A stretch of 64,000 bases of DNA from Verrucomicrobiaceae bacterium (GTDB taxonomy: Bacteria > Verrucomicrobiota > Verrucomicrobiia > Verrucomicrobiales > Verrucomicrobiaceae): the NCBI GenBank assembly GCA_024232965.1, contig JACKQF010000012.1, forward strand, positions 3,488 through 67,487, given 5' to 3'. The translations under genes and the position numbers were made by a program. The notes beneath the pieces are model-generated. The model was not told the origin of the DNA. It ran no database searches and worked only from the letters and a program-made list of their open reading frames with translations. Below are positions 24,397 through 33,349 of the stretch, piece by piece (positions within the stretch are counted from its first letter, which is position 1; every line of letters begins with the position of its first letter).

Positions 24397-25478
24397 AAAA
24401 GGGAGAAGTCAGAATCTGTGCGGAGCCCCTGCAGTGCAAGGTGGATCCGCTGGAGCGTGAACGCTCTGAGATCAGCCCCAGTGTCACCAGTGCCGATGAG
24501 AAAAAACTGGGCGTCGCGATCAAAATACCCGGCACCGACGCGGATGACAGCTTTCACGATCATGTTGCGCAGAAGGTGAAGCCAGAACCGACGGCGGTGT
24601 TCGGAGGGCAGGGGACGAACGCTCAGATAGCCTTCGAAGGCTTGGGCGACGAATGCTGTATCGTGAAAGCAGGCTAGTAGCGAGAGATCGTCCATCTCAT
24701 CGCCGCTGATTGCATCTTCAAAGTCGATGAAGGCCGCGATGCGATCTTGTGTGCCGAGGATATTCCACAGCGCGAGGTCCTTGTGAACGAGACAGCCCTG
24801 CGGCAGATCGAGCAATGGCGCGTGTTCGGTGATGGCGCCTTCGATTTCGCTACGCAGTGCAGCGTCGATGAATCCTCTGTCGGTTAGAAAAGTGAGATGC
24901 TGATCCAGTCGGACATGAAAATACGCACGGTAGGATGTGTGACCGGCGACTAGAGCGCTGGGACGTGGGCGGGAAGGAGTCTCCAAAGGACCAAAGCCCA
25001 TCGGCTGGATGCCTTGCCATTTCGCCACGGCAGCGCCAATGCCGAATGCGATGCTGGCGACATCGAGGTCACCTTTTTTGAACCAATGATTGAGGTCTGG
25101 GTGTGGCACCAACTCCATCGCCTGCCAAGCGAAAGGATAGAAGGGGGTGCGCTTCTCCATGACAAAGACTTCTGGAGTCGGCACACCATGAAGGCTCACG
25201 GCTTTCATCAGGTCAGACTCAATCTTCAGATGACCGTCGTCGTCTTCGCCGTCCTGCACCCGCACAAACATCGGCTTCCCATCGACCTGGGCGCGCCACG
25301 TGAGGTGGTGCCCCTGGGAGGCGGTTTGCGAGATGGATATGTGCCGCGCATTAAATCGCCGCCGCATCGCCGCGATGAGGTTTTCCTCGAGTCCCGGCTG
25401 CGGCACCCGCTGCTGCTGCGTGCCATGAAAGGCCGCCGGGCGGTCACACTTCCAGTAGTAGATGTCGCGGCGGTTCAT
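24393..25478 (-). CDS. APH-fold small-molecule kinase
   Basis: 361 aa from ATG 25478 (MNRRDIYYWKCDRPAAF), which overlaps the BASS stop as ATGA; the same frame stays open to 26165 but that part is only the shadow of the transporter gene. The kinase core is seen in QGCLVHKDLALWNILGTQDRIAAFIDFEDAISGDEMDDLSLL: HxDxxxxN (catalytic loop as HKDLALWN) and the metal-binding IDFED. The N-lobe (residues ~35-120) has TWRAQVDGKPMFVRVQDGE and AWQAMELVPHPDLNHW. This is an aminoglycoside phosphotransferase/choline-kinase-like fold; real substrates in such operons are usually sugars, amino alcohols or related metabolites. Not evidence for antibiotic resistance. Confidence 0.8.
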   Translation of the reverse strand: MNRRDIYYWKCDRPAAFHGTQQQRVPQPGLEENLIAAMRRRFNARHISISQTASQGHHLTWRAQVDGKPMFVRVQDGEDDDGHLKIESDLMKAVSLHGVPTPEVFVMEKRTPFYPFAWQAMELVPHPDLNHWFKKGDLDVASIAFGIGAAVAKWQGIQPMGFGPLETPSRPRPSALVAGHTSYRAYFHVRLDQHLTFLTDRGFIDAALRSEIEGAITEHAPLLDLPQGCLVHKDLALWNILGTQDRIAAFIDFEDAISGDEMDDLSLLACFHDTAFVAQAFEGYLSVRPLPSEHRRRFWLHLLRNMIVKAVIRVGAGYFDRDAQFFLIGTGDTGADLRAFTLQRIHLALQGLRTDSDFSLL

Positions 25479-26413
25479 TTGGATTCCATCACAGGCCGCC
25501 GTTTCCACCATGAGGCGATCAGACCGCCGAGGATGTTCTGCATGACACCGCTGAAGACACAGGCCGCTGCGGCGAGAGGCATGGCGGGAAAGTGCTTCTT
25601 GGCGAGACCGCTGGCCATGCCGCCGTTTTGCATCCCCACTTCGATGCTGACGGTGCGGGCGATGATCTCCGAGTAGCCGAGTGCTCGCGTCACCCAGTAG
25701 CCCACGCCGAAACCGATGACGTGCAAAAGGAGCGCGGCCATGGCGAGTCGTCCGAAGTTTGAAGCGATGGCATCGGCACTGGCGGCGACGATGCCACCGC
25801 TCACGAGCGTGAATGCCACGACCGCGATGGTAGGACCAAAGGCCCCGATGCTGTTGGCGACCTTCGGTGATTTCCAGCGGATGAGCACGCCGATCAAAAC
25901 CGGCGCTACCACCATTTGAAGAGAGGAGAGGCAGAGGCCAACCACATCGACCGGCACATAGGCACCTGCCAGCCAACTGCACCACAAAGGCGTGAAGATG
26001 AAGGACATCAGGGTGGAAGCTAGCGTCAGCACGACGGATAACGCCACGTTTGCGCCTGCCAAAAAGCTGATGACATTGGAGGCCATTCCGCCTGGGCAAC
26101 TGGCGACGAGAATGATCCCCACGGCGAGGCCCGGCTCCAGCTGCAGCAGTTTTGCCACCGCCCAACCTGCGAGAGGCATCACACTGTATTGCGAGATGAA
26201 GCCGAGCGAGACCGTTCCGGGCATGCGGCGGATTCCTTTGAAGTCATCGATGCTGAGCGTCAGTCCCATTCCCAGCATGGAAAACGACAGGGACCAGATG
26301 ACCCAAGGCGTGGTGAACCAGAGCATCGTCTGCGGCCAAAAAAAGGCGATCACCGCCAGACTGACGAGCCAGATCGGGTAAAGATTGTTGAACCAAGTGA
26401 GAAAACGGGTCAT
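25475..26413 (-). CDS. BASS-family (bile acid:sodium symporter-like) transporter
   Basis: 312 aa with about nine to ten hydrophobic segments. Family marks: SLSFSMLGMGLTLSIDDFK, ILVASCPGGMASNVISFLAGANVALSV (sodium-site loop), VAPVLIGVLIRW and SIEVGMQNGGMASGLAKKHFP (second crossover motif). These symporters import organic anions, including bile acids, pyruvate-like keto acids and pantoate, with sodium. It begins only 6 bases after the sialidase-like gene and overlaps the kinase start, so it is in the middle of the operon. A sugar-acid product of the upstream enzyme is the obvious candidate substrate, but this is inference. Confidence 0.9.
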   Translation of the reverse strand: MTRFLTWFNNLYPIWLVSLAVIAFFWPQTMLWFTTPWVIWSLSFSMLGMGLTLSIDDFKGIRRMPGTVSLGFISQYSVMPLAGWAVAKLLQLEPGLAVGIILVASCPGGMASNVISFLAGANVALSVVLTLASTLMSFIFTPLWCSWLAGAYVPVDVVGLCLSSLQMVVAPVLIGVLIRWKSPKVANSIGAFGPTIAVVAFTLVSGGIVAASADAIASNFGRLAMAALLLHVIGFGVGYWVTRALGYSEIIARTVSIEVGMQNGGMASGLAKKHFPAMPLAAAACVFSGVMQNILGGLIASWWKRRPVMESK

Positions 26414-26419
26414 GAGAGT

Positions 26420-29400
26420 TTAGTTGGCAGTGTCGCGCAAGCCTTTGAAATCGGGACCGCCAGCGCCGACGAAGCCGTTGCTGCTGCCCCCCTCATCCGG
26501 CGTGACCCAAAAGGAATACAACGAACCCCGGGTGAGATGGAAGCGGAATCGCACTGGCTGCCCCGCATGTTGGAACAGCTCGGGTAGCTCGATCTGCTGT
26601 TTGGTGAAGTCGCCAGCGAGGGGCGCGGAGGCTGCGATGACCTTGCCTGCCTCGTCCAGCAGTTCCACTCGCACTTCGCCATTCACGTTCGCAAAGAGAT
26701 GATCGCCTTTGAACTTCACGGGGCGAGTCGTCAACTCGCCAGGCCCGTCCATGGAGGCAAAGCCATCGCGACGCAGTGTGGCGAGACCGATGCTGCCGCC
26801 GGTATACATGCCGCGATGACCGCTCGGCGCGATGCCGCTGGTGCCCATGTAGGGGAAAACGAGTTGATCATCGAGCACGACGAACACACCCGCAGCACCG
26901 TGCAGATACCCACGGTCCCATGATCCCTCGGTGCGTGAACCGACGATGAACCCGCTGCGGTCCGGCCGATCCCAATGAAAGCCATCGCGACTGAAGCCGA
27001 GCTCGAGATCGACCAACTTCGGGAACTTGCCCTTCTCGCAAATGCTGTTGTTTGGGCCACGATGGATGTAGTGCATGCCGACGATCAGGCTCTCGTAGGC
27101 CACGGCGTTGAGGCTGTAGAGTTGCGGCGTATCGCCCGCCCCGGGATAGCGACCCTGCGGCTCCGGCGCATCGAGTTTGTCGGTGCTGGTCCAATACACA
27201 CCTTTGCCCCAGTCCGCACCTTTGAGGAACTCATCGCTCTCATAGTAGTAGCGGCTGCGACCGCGCGAGGTGCCGCGCTTGATGCTGAAGCACCATTTCT
27301 CGCGGAAAGGATTGTAGAAGAAAGAACAGTAATCATCGGCGGCGATGCTGGTTGTCACGGCATCGGACCACGTTTTGCCATCGGAGACATGCAGCGAGTG
27401 CATGAAGCCCTCGGGTCGTTGTTCCTTCGGCACATGCAGCCAGCAGGTGAGGTATTTGATGCGCTCGGCAGGCGACTTCGCGTTCAAATCGAACCACACG
27501 CAGTTGTCGGAACCGCCGGTGTTGAGTTTCGTTCCGGTCCAGCGCAGGCCTTCTGGCAAAAGCTCGCCGTGACGAGTCCAAGTTTTCATGTCAGGGCTGG
27601 TGGCAAGTGAGAGAGGTCCGCGCCAGCCTGCCACGTAGAACATCTTGAAAAGCTTCTCCGCAGGATCGTAAAACACACCGCCCTGTCCGGTGAAAGTGGT
27701 CGCTTCCTCTCCGGCTTCGCCCTGTGTGGACGGCCCGAGTTCGCGCTCGGTTTCGGCTTTGAAGACGGGATTGCCCTCAAACTTCTTCGCCTGATGAAAG
27801 GTGCGCTTGAGTGTGGTTTTCTCGATCAGGAAATCATCCACGAAGAGTTGCCTTCCGACATCGATTGGGATCGTCTTCGGTGGTCGTTTCAGATACGGCA
27901 CCTCCATGGGTTCGGCGGAGTTCGGATCGCGAAATCGTGGGGGCCAGACATCGGGCAGTTCGATGCCGTTGTAGAGCTTCTCGGGTTTTGGTCCGGTGGC
28001 TTTGTTCACGAGCATCCGTAGCTTTGCGTCCTTCGATACGATTTTGCCAGCAAGCACATCTTCCTCGCGGAACTTGGCCATCAGGATCTCCGCATCTGAA
28101 TGGCGATTCCAATCATAGAGGATGTAAATGAGGCCGTCAGGTGATTCGAAGCCGTCGGGATAAGACACCGCATTGCGCTCGTCGAGCAGCAGCCCACCCT
28201 TCCACGTCTGGCCTTCGTCGTCGGACAGATAGGCCGCCATGTGGGTGCGTTTTTGCAGTCGCTCAGTAGGCGATCCGTTTTTCACGAGCAGGATGCGACC
28301 CGACTTCAGGCGGCGCAGGAAGAAGCGAGCACTCACATTCTGCACCGTCGCGGCTTGGCGCGGTTCACTCCACGTCGCACCGCCATCGGAGGAAAAACTC
28401 TCGTGAGGTTGGCCCTTCGTGCGCGCCAGCATCCACAGGCGGCCATCGTTCAGTTCGACCATCATGTGCTCGTCGAACTGCCAGCCTGGGAACTGCAGAC
28501 TCCCACGCTCCTTCCACGATGCGCCTTCATCGGTGGAGGCAAAGACACGCGCTGTCTGTTTGCGCCAATCGGACACCGGCAGCAGCCAGTCGCCGTTTTT
28601 GAGCACCGTCGGTTTGTTCAGCGTGCATCCGTCCGCGAACGGCACTGGCTCCGACCATGTGGGCTCGGCGGAATCGGGATCGTCGCAGCGCATGAACCAA
28701 TTCGTCACGCGGTCGTCGGGATTGCCGAGTTGCTGATCAAAGAACAGCCACAAGCGTCCTTTCGGATCAGTCCACAGATTTCCCACCAGCGCACCGCTGA
28801 GCTTCTGCCCGAACTCCGTGCGCGCACCGACCGCCAGACGCGGCTTCGACCACGAGGCGCCATCGTCGTCGCTCGTCGCGAGTAGGAAGTAGCCGTCCTT
28901 CTTGTCGCCCGTGCCCGTCCAGCATCCCCAAATGCGACCCTTCGGCGTGCGATCCATGCCGATGATCATCGCGCCTGGCCTCGCATCGTCTTGAAACTCC
29001 GCACCGGGATTCGCGATCACCACCGGTGCATTCGGATCACGCACTCCGACCCGGGCACCGTCGGCGAGCACCAAGAGCACCATCTTCCGAAACTGCAGTC
29101 GCTCGCCCGCCTTGACCGCTTTGCGATAGAGGCTCACACGATTGATCTCGCCGGGGAAAAGCTGTGTTTCTGGCACATCGACTTTTGCGAAGCCCGCCTT
29201 CTGCAAGGCTTCCTCCTGACTCGCGGCTTTGGGACGGATCGTCGGAGTGAGGGCAAACAGCGTCCCTGCCTTCGACACGGTCACATCCATCTTTTCGATG
29301 CTCGTCCGCAGAAACGGCAGGTCTTTGACTGCATCAGGCATTTCATCAATGACATACTCGCGGTCGGTGAAGAGCTTCACGCCGCGCTTCATCACAACCG

Positions 29401-31678
29401 GTGCATCCGGCGGAGGTGCGGGCCATTCGATGCGCTTTTGGCCTGCCTGCGACTCGAACTTCCCCACGTCCTCCAGTTTGCCAAACATGATGCGCTCCTT
29501 GCGACTCGCGTCCTTGTCGCCCTGCGTCACCGCGAGCCAGATCGTGCCGTTGTGCTCGTGGAAGGTCGGGTATTGGAAGGACTTCGGCGTCTCGAAGCGA
29601 TACTTGCGCTCCCAGGTCTTGCCATCGCGCGAGATGTCCACGTTGAACACACTGCGGTTCACGCCCTGGATCTTCGTCGCCTCCTGCCAGCCGAGGTAAT
29701 AGACGCCACCGAACTTGTCGAAGGTCGGCTTCGAGTTCGCGCCGTTCGGCACCTGCGGCATCTGCTTGCCGACGCTCCACGTTTTGCCATCAGCGCTCGT
29801 GGAGAAGTGGTAGTTGCCCTTGTCATTGCGAATGATGGCCATCCAGGTGCCATCGGGCAGGCGATTCACCGCAGGCTCGCTCAGTTGCTCTGACTGCGGT
29901 TCGTTGAAGTGCCCGAGCACTTCAAAGGTCTCCAAATCGTCGTGCACCAACGCCAGCGCATTCTGTTTGCCGCTGAAGTTGTTCAAAGCCACGTAGAGCT
30001 TGCCATCGAACTTCTTGAACGAATCAAAGATGAAGAAAGCCGAATCCACCGCCTTCTTTGTGAATCCCTGCGCCGCCGCATCCGCATGAAAATACTGCGG
30101 CTGAAAATCAAAGGTCCCCGCTGCTGTCTTGAGCTTCGCCTTATGGATCGTCTTCACGAACTCGCCGCTCTTCAGATCAAAGTCGCGATACCACATCTGC
30201 GATTGCCGCTTGCCCGGATCTTCGCTCGTGAAGTAGCAACGAAGCGTGCCGTCATCCTTCTGAAGGATGCGCGGCACAAAACAAGCCCCCACCGGCAGCG
30301 TCTCGTTCTCAAACACCTGCTCGCCCTTCGCAAAGTCGATCACCTGCTCCAACGCGAGGGTCTTCAAGTTCACGATCGACAACGTGGCATAAATGAACGG
30401 CCATCCCGCGCTCTCTCCCGCCTTCACATCATTCGCCTCCGTCACGATGTAAGCACGGTCACCCACACAAACAAACTCCGCATCATGCGCCCCTTTCACG
30501 CGAGGCGCGGAGGTGTTCACAAGCCGCTGCATGACGATGTCGCCCGCGAGCGCAGGGTCCCACTCAGCAGGCAAAAGCTTCGGCTTGTCGAGCTTACTGA
30601 TGATTTGCTTCAAGATCACCGCGCCGGAGACGTTCTTGCCTGCGATTACATCTTCCTCTTTGAACTTGGCCAGCAGGATCTCGCCAGCGCCTTGGCGATC
30701 CCGGTCGTAGGTGATCCATAGGAGGCCGTCTTTGTCTTGGATACCATCGGGGTAGGAGATGCTGCTGCGTTCATCGAGGAGGAGGCCTTCGTTCCAGGTC
30801 TGGCCGTCGTCGGTGGAGATTTGGGCGGTGAGGTGGCTGCGACCTTTGAACTTGTAGTGGTTCACGAGGAGGAGGTTGCCGGAGGTGAGGCGGCGAATGA
30901 AGAAGCGGGAACCTGGGTTGGCGATGGTGCTGGCTTTGGGTTCGTCCCAAGTCTCGCCCTTGTCTGATGAATGGCTTTCCCAGAGGAAGCCACTGCCGGT
31001 GCGCGTAAGGAGCCAGAGACGCCCGTCCTTCAGCTCGACGATCATGCATTCGAGCGCCCATTTGGGAGTATTGAGAGCGCCGTGGAGCTTCCAGGTTTTG
31101 CCTTCATCGTGCGAGATGCCGACGCCTTGGAGTTGGTCGGAGAAGGGGAACCAATCGTGTGCGGGCTTCACCGCGTGAGTCACGGGCATGATCCACTCGC
31201 CGGTGGAAAGCACCGTGGGTTTGTTCATGCGGAAGGCGAAGGGGGCTTCATCGAAACCGACGCGGAATTCGTCACCGAATACCGGAGGCGTGGCGTCCGG
31301 GTCATCGCAAATGCGGGCGTGGACGTCATGAACGGCGGTGTCTTTATTGCCGCGATTGAAGATATACCAAAGGCGACCCTTGGGATCGATCCACAGCGTA
31401 GGATCGAAACACCGTGTCCCATCCTTTGGCAAACCCATGGCCTGCGGTGAGGTGAAGGTCTTGGCCTGATCATCGCTGTAGCAAAGCAGCACCGTGTTGT
31501 CGGGTGATGGCTCCTTTGGCCCGCCGGTGAACCAGGAGGAAAACACGCGACCGTTCGCGGTGCGTTCCAATCCAGGGATGCCTTGCCAAGTGCGCTCCAT
31601 CTCGGCTCCCTCAACTTTGACGACGGCGAAAGACGCGGCGCAGGAGAGAAGTAGAAGGAAGAGTCGGTGAATCGTCAT
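26420..31678 (-). CDS. Giant exported sialidase-like protein with three BNR regions and a GH32/43-like module
   Basis: 1752 aa from ATG 31678 (MTIHRLFLLLLSCAASFA signal peptide; ATG 31699 is an alternative). Region 1 (~25-365) is a sialidase-type propeller with Asp-boxes SHDEGKTW, SSDKGETW, STDDGQTW and ISYPDGIQ..EILLAKFKEEDVIAGK. Region 2 (~370-790) is a more divergent BNR domain (SADGKTW, SRDGKTW). A short beta linker follows (KRGVKLFTDREYVIDEMP). Region 3 (~880-1230) repeats region 1 (TDEGASW, SDGGATW, DDEGQTW, VSYPDGFE..EILMAKFREEDVLAGK). Region 4 (~1265-1650) resembles five-bladed GH32/43-like modules of PVC bacteria (DVGRQLFVDDFLIE, PVFKAETERELGPS, VFYDPAEKLFKMFYVA), with a beta tail. 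The usual FRIP motif is a degenerate QGIP. First gene of the operon with BASS, kinase and aldolase. Confidence 0.87.
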   Translation of the reverse strand: MTIHRLFLLLLSCAASFAVVKVEGAEMERTWQGIPGLERTANGRVFSSWFTGGPKEPSPDNTVLLCYSDDQAKTFTSPQAMGLPKDGTRCFDPTLWIDPKGRLWYIFNRGNKDTAVHDVHARICDDPDATPPVFGDEFRVGFDEAPFAFRMNKPTVLSTGEWIMPVTHAVKPAHDWFPFSDQLQGVGISHDEGKTWKLHGALNTPKWALECMIVELKDGRLWLLTRTGSGFLWESHSSDKGETWDEPKASTIANPGSRFFIRRLTSGNLLLVNHYKFKGRSHLTAQISTDDGQTWNEGLLLDERSSISYPDGIQDKDGLLWITYDRDRQGAGEILLAKFKEEDVIAGKNVSGAVILKQIISKLDKPKLLPAEWDPALAGDIVMQRLVNTSAPRVKGAHDAEFVCVGDRAYIVTEANDVKAGESAGWPFIYATLSIVNLKTLALEQVIDFAKGEQVFENETLPVGACFVPRILQKDDGTLRCYFTSEDPGKRQSQMWYRDFDLKSGEFVKTIHKAKLKTAAGTFDFQPQYFHADAAAQGFTKKAVDSAFFIFDSFKKFDGKLYVALNNFSGKQNALALVHDDLETFEVLGHFNEPQSEQLSEPAVNRLPDGTWMAIIRNDKGNYHFSTSADGKTWSVGKQMPQVPNGANSKPTFDKFGGVYYLGWQEATKIQGVNRSVFNVDISRDGKTWERKYRFETPKSFQYPTFHEHNGTIWLAVTQGDKDASRKERIMFGKLEDVGKFESQAGQKRIEWPAPPPDAPVVMKRGVKLFTDREYVIDEMPDAVKDLPFLRTSIEKMDVTVSKAGTLFALTPTIRPKAASQEEALQKAGFAKVDVPETQLFPGEINRVSLYRKAVKAGERLQFRKMVLLVLADGARVGVRDPNAPVVIANPGAEFQDDARPGAMIIGMDRTPKGRIWGCWTGTGDKKDGYFLLATSDDDGASWSKPRLAVGARTEFGQKLSGALVGNLWTDPKGRLWLFFDQQLGNPDDRVTNWFMRCDDPDSAEPTWSEPVPFADGCTLNKPTVLKNGDWLLPVSDWRKQTARVFASTDEGASWKERGSLQFPGWQFDEHMMVELNDGRLWMLARTKGQPHESFSSDGGATWSEPRQAATVQNVSARFFLRRLKSGRILLVKNGSPTERLQKRTHMAAYLSDDEGQTWKGGLLLDERNAVSYPDGFESPDGLIYILYDWNRHSDAEILMAKFREEDVLAGKIVSKDAKLRMLVNKATGPKPEKLYNGIELPDVWPPRFRDPNSAEPMEVPYLKRPPKTIPIDVGRQLFVDDFLIEKTTLKRTFHQAKKFEGNPVFKAETERELGPSTQGEAGEEATTFTGQGGVFYDPAEKLFKMFYVAGWRGPLSLATSPDMKTWTRHGELLPEGLRWTGTKLNTGGSDNCVWFDLNAKSPAERIKYLTCWLHVPKEQRPEGFMHSLHVSDGKTWSDAVTTSIAADDYCSFFYNPFREKWCFSIKRGTSRGRSRYYYESDEFLKGADWGKGVYWTSTDKLDAPEPQGRYPGAGDTPQLYSLNAVAYESLIVGMHYIHRGPNNSICEKGKFPKLVDLELGFSRDGFHWDRPDRSGFIVGSRTEGSWDRGYLHGAAGVFVVLDDQLVFPYMGTSGIAPSGHRGMYTGGSIGLATLRRDGFASMDGPGELTTRPVKFKGDHLFANVNGEVRVELLDEAGKVIAASAPLAGDFTKQQIELPELFQHAGQPVRFRFHLTRGSLYSFWVTPDEGGSSNGFVGAGGPDFKGLRDTAN

Positions 31679-31936
31679 GGACGAGAGAACGAAGCTCAAA
31701 GGTCTATTTCGCGGGAGTAGATACGCCTTAGCGTGTTATGGTAACACCGTGGACGCTTCGGTTACCCTGTCCAGCGATCCCGCCGTTCGTTTCAACGGGG
31801 GATTGGTTGAGTGTTTGGCATGGTGGCTCCGTCGTCTCAGCCACTAAGCCAAGCGTGTTTTGCCAAACTCTATCGGGTGCGTCGCTTGTGGGATGCACAC
31901 AGTCCACAGTCCGCCGCGCCAGATGCTGACTGGTTT
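31679..31936. promoter_or_regulatory. Promoter-bearing gap upstream of the sialidase operon
   Basis: No convincing coding sequence. It must contain the promoter of the five-gene minus-strand operon and the end of the thioredoxin-like transcript. GGTAAC (31740-31745) and GTTACC (31761-31766) are a perfect six-base inverted repeat with centres 21 bases apart, a possible operator half-site pair. No regulator gene is adjacent. Confidence 0.35.
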
Positions 31937-32515
31937 CTAAATGGCAGCGAGTTCGTTGCCGGGTTTCCACTTGATGCTGCAGCCGGTGCTAGGGCGTTGG
32001 GGGGCACATGGGGGCTGGCCTGCGAGCATTGCCGTCAGGGCTTGGCGGAGGTCGGCACCGTCGACGGGCTTGCCGTTGCCTGGGCGGGAATTGTCAAACT
32101 GGCCAGCGTATTGGAGGCGAAGTTCGCCATCAAAGAGGAAGAAGTCTGGGGTGCAGGCGGCGTGATAAGCGTGGGCTGCAGTCTGATCGGCGTCGACGAG
32201 ATAAGGGAATTCCCAGCTGTGTTTTTGCGCAAAAGTTGGCATCTTGTCGGCGGCGTCAGCAGCGTAGCGGGTGGGATCGTTGGAATTGATCGCTACGACT
32301 CCGACATTGGCGGCATCGCATTCTTTGGCGAAGATGGCGAGGGCATCGGCGAGATGGACGACGTAGGGGCAGTGATTGCAAACGAACATCACGAAGAGGC
32401 CACGAGGACCGCGAACGTCGTCCAGCGTGACGAGTTCGCCGCTGGCATCGGGGAGTTCAAACTCAGGTGCGGGGCTCTGGAGATTGAGGAGGTGAGTGGA
32501 GGGAACTTCGGCCAT
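31937..32515 (-). CDS. Thioredoxin-like redoxin-family protein
   Basis: 192 aa, cytoplasmic (no signal peptide). The thioredoxin/AhpC-TSA fold starts at PAPEFELPDASGELVTLDDVRG, with the CxxC active site in VMFVCNHCPYVVHLADALA and the cis-Pro region ACTPDFFLFDGELRLQYAGQFDN. This C-N-H-C-P variant is common in a group of uncharacterised redoxins. Residues ~170-192 end in a Lys-rich tail with Cys in PPCAPQ and GCSIKWKPGNE, which resembles the metal- or thiol-active end seen in the same group. It starts 3 bases after the PP2C gene, so it is co-transcribed with it. Confidence 0.88.
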   Translation of the reverse strand: MAEVPSTHLLNLQSPAPEFELPDASGELVTLDDVRGPRGLFVMFVCNHCPYVVHLADALAIFAKECDAANVGVVAINSNDPTRYAADAADKMPTFAQKHSWEFPYLVDADQTAAHAYHAACTPDFFLFDGELRLQYAGQFDNSRPGNGKPVDGADLRQALTAMLAGQPPCAPQRPSTGCSIKWKPGNELAAI

Positions 32516-32518
32516 GGT

Positions 32519-33337
32519 TCAGGGTATTTTGATGACGCCGACGGTGGTGTTGTCCTGGCGTTCGTTGTTGATGCGACGGATCGCAAAGATGATGGCGTCG
32601 GCGATTTTGTCCGCAGTGGTGTGCTTGCCAAAGCCGAGCAATTCTTCGAGTTGCTGATGGCTGAGGGTAAAGATGCCGTCGCTAGCGGCGATGATGATGT
32701 CTCCGCTGTGAAGAATGAATGGCTCATTCATGAAGTCCACCATAGGAATGGGCGCACCGAGGAGCGCGGACTGGAGTGTGTGACGATCAGGGTGATGCTC
32801 TGCGTCCTCCCGTGTTATCTCTCCGCGTTCGACCCGTTCCTCCAGGATCGGTGTGAGGGAGTGATCTTCGTTGAGGCGGTGGAGTTCGCCGGCGCGGAAA
32901 AGGAATAGCGGGGAATCGCCGACGGAAATCCAGTTGAGCATGCCGTGGCTGACAAGGATTGCCAGCATGGTGGTGCCCATCGGGGCCCCGGTGTTGGGCA
33001 TGCGATTCGTCAGGATGCCGAGGGTATCATTGGCACGATCCAAAGAAATGCGGAGGCGCCAGGAGTGCGATGCATCGTTTTCGTGGTAGGCGCGGACAAA
33101 CGAATTGACCGCTACGTAACTGGCCACGCTGCCTCCGGTGTGGGCACCTAGCCCATCGCCGACGACGAGAAGGAGTCTGCACAGTGGGTCCTCATCGCCA
33201 TCTGCGGCGTCCGCGAAGGCATAGTAGTCTTCTTGGTAATCGCGGCGCCCTCTATACTGGCGCGCGGCAAAGTCTTGCTCTTGAATGAATGGCTCTGGCG
33301 GGGGCGGAGCGATGGGGACGGGCTTGGTTTTGCTCAA
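32519..33337 (-). CDS. PP2C-family Ser/Thr protein phosphatase
   Basis: 272 aa. PPM/PP2C domain with the metal-binding Asp residues in RRDYQEDYYAF (motif 1, RxxNQD-like), LLLVVGDGLGAHTGG (motif 2, normally DGMGGH), MGTTMLAILV, VGDSPLFLFRAGELHRLNEDHS and IIAASDGIFTLS, plus NERQDNTTVGVI (final Asp). All metal ligands look preserved, so an active phosphatase is likely. The N-terminus has a Pro-rich stretch (PVPIAPPPPEPF). No kinase gene is adjacent. It sits 12 bases after the mutarotase gene and 3 before the redoxin, forming a three-gene operon. Confidence 0.9.
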   Translation of the reverse strand: MSKTKPVPIAPPPPEPFIQEQDFAARQYRGRRDYQEDYYAFADAADGDEDPLCRLLLVVGDGLGAHTGGSVASYVAVNSFVRAYHENDASHSWRLRISLDRANDTLGILTNRMPNTGAPMGTTMLAILVSHGMLNWISVGDSPLFLFRAGELHRLNEDHSLTPILEERVERGEITREDAEHHPDRHTLQSALLGAPIPMVDFMNEPFILHSGDIIIAASDGIFTLSHQQLEELLGFGKHTTADKIADAIIFAIRRINNERQDNTTVGVIKIP

Positions 33338-33349
33338 AATGGCGATTTG

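Noticed and set aside
24393..25478. Aminoglycoside resistance phosphotransferase
   Set aside because: The fold is shared by many metabolic kinases, and tight coupling to transporter and aldolase genes points to metabolism.
24393..26165. 590-aa reading frame beginning at 26165
   Set aside because: The first 229 codons are the out-of-frame shadow of the BASS transporter; the real kinase starts at 25478 with an ATGA overlap.
28991..30721. Long plus-strand frames opposite the giant sialidase-like gene
   Set aside because: Arg/His/Leu-rich translations without motifs; the opposite strand has signal peptide and Asp-boxes.
31738..31929. 63-aa plus-strand reading frame in the gap before the sialidase operon
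   Set aside because: No ribosome-binding site, no recognisable motif, and a better explanation as promoter region.
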